Assembly: GCF_024391045.1 (NCBI RefSeq)
Contig: NZ_JANFCZ010000006.1
Span: 62,001-126,000 of the forward strand
Length of the DNA stretch: 64,000 nt
Direction: 5' to 3'
Source of the DNA: Pseudarthrobacter sulfonivorans
GTDB taxonomy: Bacteria > Actinomycetota > Actinomycetes > Actinomycetales > Micrococcaceae
Part shown: positions 61,649-64,000 of the stretch, in pieces
Position numbering within the stretch: position 1 is the first letter of the stretch
Layout: the number at the start of each line of letters is the position of its first letter
Notes under the pieces: generated by a model
Database searches by the model: none
What the model was told of the DNA's origin: nothing
The model's input: the letters and a program-made list of their open reading frames with translations, nothing else
Position numbers and translations under genes: made by a program

Positions 61649-62665
61649 ATGGCCGCAGCCCAAAGCACAAAATCCAGGACAACGGCGTCGAATGTTGTCT
61701 CCTGGCGGGACGTAAACCCTGCCGGAGTCGTCCTGGTGGGCGGACCCGAGGAATACCTGGGCATCCGCGCCATGGACCGCATCCGCGCACAGGTGAGGGC
61801 AGCATATCCGGATGTTGAGGTGAGCCGCCTGGCAGCCGGCAGCTACGAAGCCGGGACCCTCGCCATGAATGTCAGCCCGTCCCTCTTTGGCGAACACAAG
61901 CTGATCGAAGCTGAAGGCGTCGAGAGCATGAACGATGCCTTCCTCGCGGACGCCCTCGCGTATCTGTCCCATCCTGAACCGGACGCGGTCCTCGTCCTGC
62001 GGCATGCCGGCGGAGTCCGCGGCAAGAAACTCCTTGATGCGGTCAAGGCAGGAGGGTGGCCGGTGGTTGACTGCCAACCGCTGAAGAAGGACGCGGACAA
62101 GTCTGCATTCGTAACGGCAGAATTCCGGGCCGCGGGCCGGAAGATCACTTCCGACGGGGTGCAGACGCTGGTCAACGCCGTCGGCGCCAACCTCTCGGAG
62201 TTGGCTGCAGCCTGCAGCCAATTGATGGCGGACGCCACCGGGGCCGTGACTCCGGAACTGGTGGACCGCTACTACGGCGGCAGGATTGAAGCTACGGCGT
62301 TCAAGGTTGCCGACGCCGCCATGGCCGGTAACGGCCCCCTGGCACTCTCCACACTCCGCCACGCCCTGGCCACCGGAGCCGATCCGGTTCCGTTGGTCGC
62401 CGCGCTGGCAGCGAAACTCCGTTCGTTGGCCAAAGTGGCCGGTGCCCGGGGATCCTCCGCCCAGATAGCCCGGGAATTGGGCATGCAGCCCTGGCTGGTG
62501 GAGCAGGCACAGCGGGATGTCCGCCGCTGGACCCCGGACGGTCTGGTCCGCGCCATCCAGGCCACCGCGGAGGCCGACGCGCAGGTGAAGGGGCTATCGC
62601 GTGATCCGGTCTATGCCGTTGAACACGCAGTGACGGTCATCGCCACGTCCGCGCAGGGCCACTGA
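61649..62665 (+). CDS. holA: DNA polymerase III delta subunit
   Basis: Clamp-loader subunit that opens the sliding clamp. The 338-residue protein has the delta layout: RDVNPAGVVLVGGPEEYLGI at the N terminus in place of a P-loop, LAYLSHPEPDAVLVLRHAGG in the AAA+-like region, the lid domain LVNAVGANLSELAAACSQLM (about residues 173-192) and the C-terminal collar helices. No ATP-binding P-loop is expected or seen. The ATG has CGGGAGG upstream. The position after comEC and before rpsT is typical. Confidence 0.92.
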   Translation: MAAAQSTKSRTTASNVVSWRDVNPAGVVLVGGPEEYLGIRAMDRIRAQVRAAYPDVEVSRLAAGSYEAGTLAMNVSPSLFGEHKLIEAEGVESMNDAFLADALAYLSHPEPDAVLVLRHAGGVRGKKLLDAVKAGGWPVVDCQPLKKDADKSAFVTAEFRAAGRKITSDGVQTLVNAVGANLSELAAACSQLMADATGAVTPELVDRYYGGRIEATAFKVADAAMAGNGPLALSTLRHALATGADPVPLVAALAAKLRSLAKVAGARGSSAQIARELGMQPWLVEQAQRDVRRWTPDGLVRAIQATAEADAQVKGLSRDPVYAVEHAVTVIATSAQGH

Positions 62666-62786
62666 ACCTGGCAAACCTTTGCCGGAAGGCCGGCCGGGAG
62701 GACAGTGCCGGGAGGGCCAGCCTCGGAGGCCCAAGTAGAGGCCCCGGCAGGTCCATACGGCAACAGCCGGTCGTTTCCGACAGCCC

Positions 62787-62862
62787 GCGCGCCAGGTTGA
62801 GTTACCGGTGCGCCAAGTGAATTACCCGTGCGCCAAGCGCCAAGCGCCAGGTGAAGTTAAAG
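62787..62862. repeat. Imperfect tandem repeats after holA
   Basis: Units resembling GTGCGCCAAGTGAATTACCC occur at about 62787-62807, 62808-62827 and 62828-62862. The third copy is expanded by an extra CGCCAAG repeat. They lie in the 258-bp gap between holA and rpsT. No coding frame or binding motif is recognised. Confidence 0.6.
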
Positions 62863-62864
62863 AG

Positions 62865-62897
62865 TTGAGGCCGGCTTCCTTCGGAAGCCGGCCTCAA
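62865..62897 (-). terminator. Terminator of rpsT, probably bidirectional
   Basis: Perfect 15-base arms (62865-62879 and 62883-62897) with the loop TTC. Read leftward, it is followed by CTCTTTAA, giving a short U-tract. It lies 26 bp after the rpsT stop and between two converging genes. Confidence 0.85.
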
Positions 62898-62923
62898 TCA
62901 TCAGTTCAAGTGAACTGGAAACC

Positions 62924-63184
62924 TTACAGTGCGTTGACCTTCTTGGAGATCGCCGACTTGCGGTTCGCTGCGTTGTTCTTGTGCAGAACACCCTTGCTGA
63001 CAGCCTTGTCCAGCTTGCGGCTGGCAGCAACCAGGGCAGCAGTAGCTGCATCCTTGTCAGTGGACTCAACGGCGGTGTTGACGGCGCGGATGGCCGTCTT
63101 CAGCTCAGACTTAACTGCGTTGTTGCGCAGGCGTGCCTTCTCGTTGGTGAGGATGCGCTTCTTCTGGGACTTGATATTAGCCAC
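62924..63184 (-). CDS. rpsT: 30S ribosomal protein S20
   Basis: Primary 16S rRNA-binding protein of the small subunit. The 86-residue protein is the usual basic helical type: [20 protein letters not shown] at the N terminus, and [20 protein letters not shown] near the C terminus. The start is GTG at 63184, preceded on its strand by AAAGAGAG. It has its own upstream region of about 170 bp and a terminator downstream. Confidence 0.96.
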   Translation of the reverse strand: MANIKSQKKRILTNEKARLRNNAVKSELKTAIRAVNTAVESTDKDAATAALVAASRKLDKAVSKGVLHKNNAANRKSAISKKVNAL

Positions 63185-63314
63185 GTGTGAACTCTCTTTT
63201 TAATGCGGAAATGGTCTAGAGGGCTTTCAGATTGGCCATTGACTGAGCGGCGTGGGGATACCTATGGCGGCCAACCATCAGTGGCCGTCGACCTGCACGG
63301 ACACACAGCTATAA

Positions 63315-63320
63315 AGAATA
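63315..63320 (-). promoter_or_regulatory. -10 element for rpsT
   Basis: On the minus strand TATTCT (63320 to 63315) lies in an AT-rich stretch that also contains TATAGC a few bases on. The expected -35 is weak. It would give rpsT a leader of about 125 nt. The rest of the 63185-63353 gap shows nothing I can name. Confidence 0.4.
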
Positions 63321-63353
63321 GCAGAACCCCTGGTGGTTGACCATTTTGGCAGG

Positions 63354-63923
63354 CTACTTCCAGCCGTGTCGTCTGCGAAGTCCGTCAGACACCAGATCGA
63401 AGCGATTGCGGTCCAGCACCGCGCCTTCACGGCGGATGCTGTCAGGGGAGAGCTGCAGGATCCGGCCGAGGTTCGCTTCGCTGGGCCGCCGCTGACGGTC
63501 CCAGGCTCCGGTGCCGATGTCCACATAGTCTCCGGAGCGGTGGCCTGGCTGGTCGTGGTCCACGCTCGTCAGCATCAGGCCCAGCAAATAACCCCCGTTG
63601 TGGCCTATTAGCAGGACAGGACGGTCTTTGCCCTGCGAGTGGTCCTCTTCATACGGAACCCAGGCCCACACGATCTCACCCGGATCGGGGCTGCCGTCGG
63701 GCTGCGGGGCATAGCGGATGACTGAGACGCCCTGGAAATCCCCGGGATAGCCGGTGGCGGCAGCGGGCGACGGTTGGCGGCCGCCCGGTGCGGCCTTGCC
63801 CGGCACGGCCCGTCCCGGCACGGCCCGTCCCGGCACTGGCGCGGCCGGTCCGGACCGGAGCTTTTGCAGCACTTTGACGGATGTGCGGATGGCGTTGGCC
63901 AGCGAACGGAAGTTGATAGGCAT
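63354..63923 (-). CDS. PemK/MazF-like toxin-family protein
   Basis: A 189-residue protein. The C-terminal 110 residues match the PemK/MazF fold: GEIVWAWVPYEEDHSQGKDR, PVLLIGHNGGYLLGLMLTS and a final part with NLGRILQLSPDSIRREGAVL. The enzymes of this fold are mostly RNA endonucleases. The N-terminal 75 residues hold a basic helix and a PGRAVPGRAVPGKAAPG repeat. No antitoxin gene is visible upstream in the window, and members at this position next to rpsT are common in Arthrobacter, so a chromosomal role outside toxin-antitoxin is possible. The ATG at 63923 is the likely start. Confidence 0.75.
   Translation of the reverse strand: MPINFRSLANAIRTSVKVLQKLRSGPAAPVPGRAVPGRAVPGKAAPGGRQPSPAAATGYPGDFQGVSVIRYAPQPDGSPDPGEIVWAWVPYEEDHSQGKDRPVLLIGHNGGYLLGLMLTSVDHDQPGHRSGDYVDIGTGAWDRQRRPSEANLGRILQLSPDSIRREGAVLDRNRFDLVSDGLRRRHGWK
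63786..63840. repeat. 15-bp tandem repeat inside the PemK-like gene
   Basis: CGGCACGGCCCGTCC occurs exactly at 63801-63815 and 63816-63830, with a degenerate copy at 63786-63800 and a partial copy from 63831. On the coding strand this gives the PGRAV pentapeptide repeat. The length is a multiple of three, so copy-number change would keep the frame and alter only linker length. Confidence 0.8.
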
Positions 63924-64000
63924 GGGGAAACACTATCGCTGGCCGGTGCCGCCACTTGGGTCCGGATGCGGTGTGATGCCGCAGGACGTGGGACACTGGA

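Noticed and set aside
60637..61818. 393-codon rightward frame overlapping comEC and holA
   Set aside because: Wrong frame within comEC; Arg/Pro/Gly-rich with no domain.

Overview
The window is a GC-rich actinobacterial chromosome segment. Gene order and protein sequences fit the Micrococcaceae, most likely Arthrobacter or Pseudarthrobacter. The signs are a dense leftward-to-rightward core (secDF, rsh, hisS, aspS, alaS-ruvX-mltG-aroECKB-efp-nusB, the pyr operon, mihF-gmk-rpoZ-coaBC-metK-priA, glpDFK, leuS, comEA-comEC-holA-rpsT), frequent GTG/TTG starts, actinobacteria-specific families (mihF, acVLRF1, the PH-like protein of the pyr operon) and 1-4 bp start/stop overlaps. It is mostly conserved housekeeping DNA. 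I see no prophage, insertion sequence, CRISPR array, rRNA or tRNA gene, and no island of foreign composition.

Layout. 1-8.5 kb: end of secD, secF, the (p)ppGpp synthetase/hydrolase, a small leftward AbiEi-antitoxin-like gene that runs antisense into the end of rsh, a leftward DUF349 protein and a leftward membrane cyclophilin. 8.6-15.2 kb: hisS, a leftward APC permease, aspS, a GNAT acetyltransferase and a LigB-type dioxygenase with a leaderless promoter. 15.3-19.1 kb: leftward acVLRF1, then rarA, rpsD and two small membrane proteins. 19.2-29.7 kb: one long rightward block with alaS, ruvX, mltG, aroE, aroC, aroK, aroB, a TPR protein, efp and nusB, joining alanyl-tRNA charging, Holliday-junction processing, peptidoglycan termination, chorismate synthesis and translation/antitermination factors. 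29.8-31.0 kb: a leftward PrsW protease.

31.1-46.3 kb: the pyrimidine operon pyrR-pyrB-pyrC-(PH-like)-carA-carB-pyrF, preceded by a PyrR-binding hairpin beside the pyrR ribosome binding site, then mihF, gmk, rpoZ, coaBC, metK and a helicase-motif-less priA. 46.3-50.2 kb: a leftward four-gene cluster (SorC-type regulator, aldo/keto reductase, alpha/beta hydrolase, glycosyltransferase), divergent from the glycerol operon glpD-glpF-glpK at 50.3-54.5 kb. 54.5-64 kb: a leuS gene behind an attenuation-type leader, a DegV lipid-binding protein, comEA-comEC, holA, then leftward rpsT and a PemK/MazF-like toxin gene.

The best candidates for something beyond routine annotation are regulatory. They are the leuS leader at 54.73-54.84 kb (an apparently leaderless eight-codon leader peptide with two rare CTT leucine codons, followed by two hairpins, the second a terminator), the PyrR hairpin at 31.11 kb, stem-loops ahead of alaS and rpsD, and the palindromic sites in front of ligB, hisS and the glycerol genes. 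I did not find a clearly new multi-gene system. The regulator/reductase/hydrolase/glycosyltransferase cluster facing glpDFK is the only gene set whose joint purpose is not obvious.
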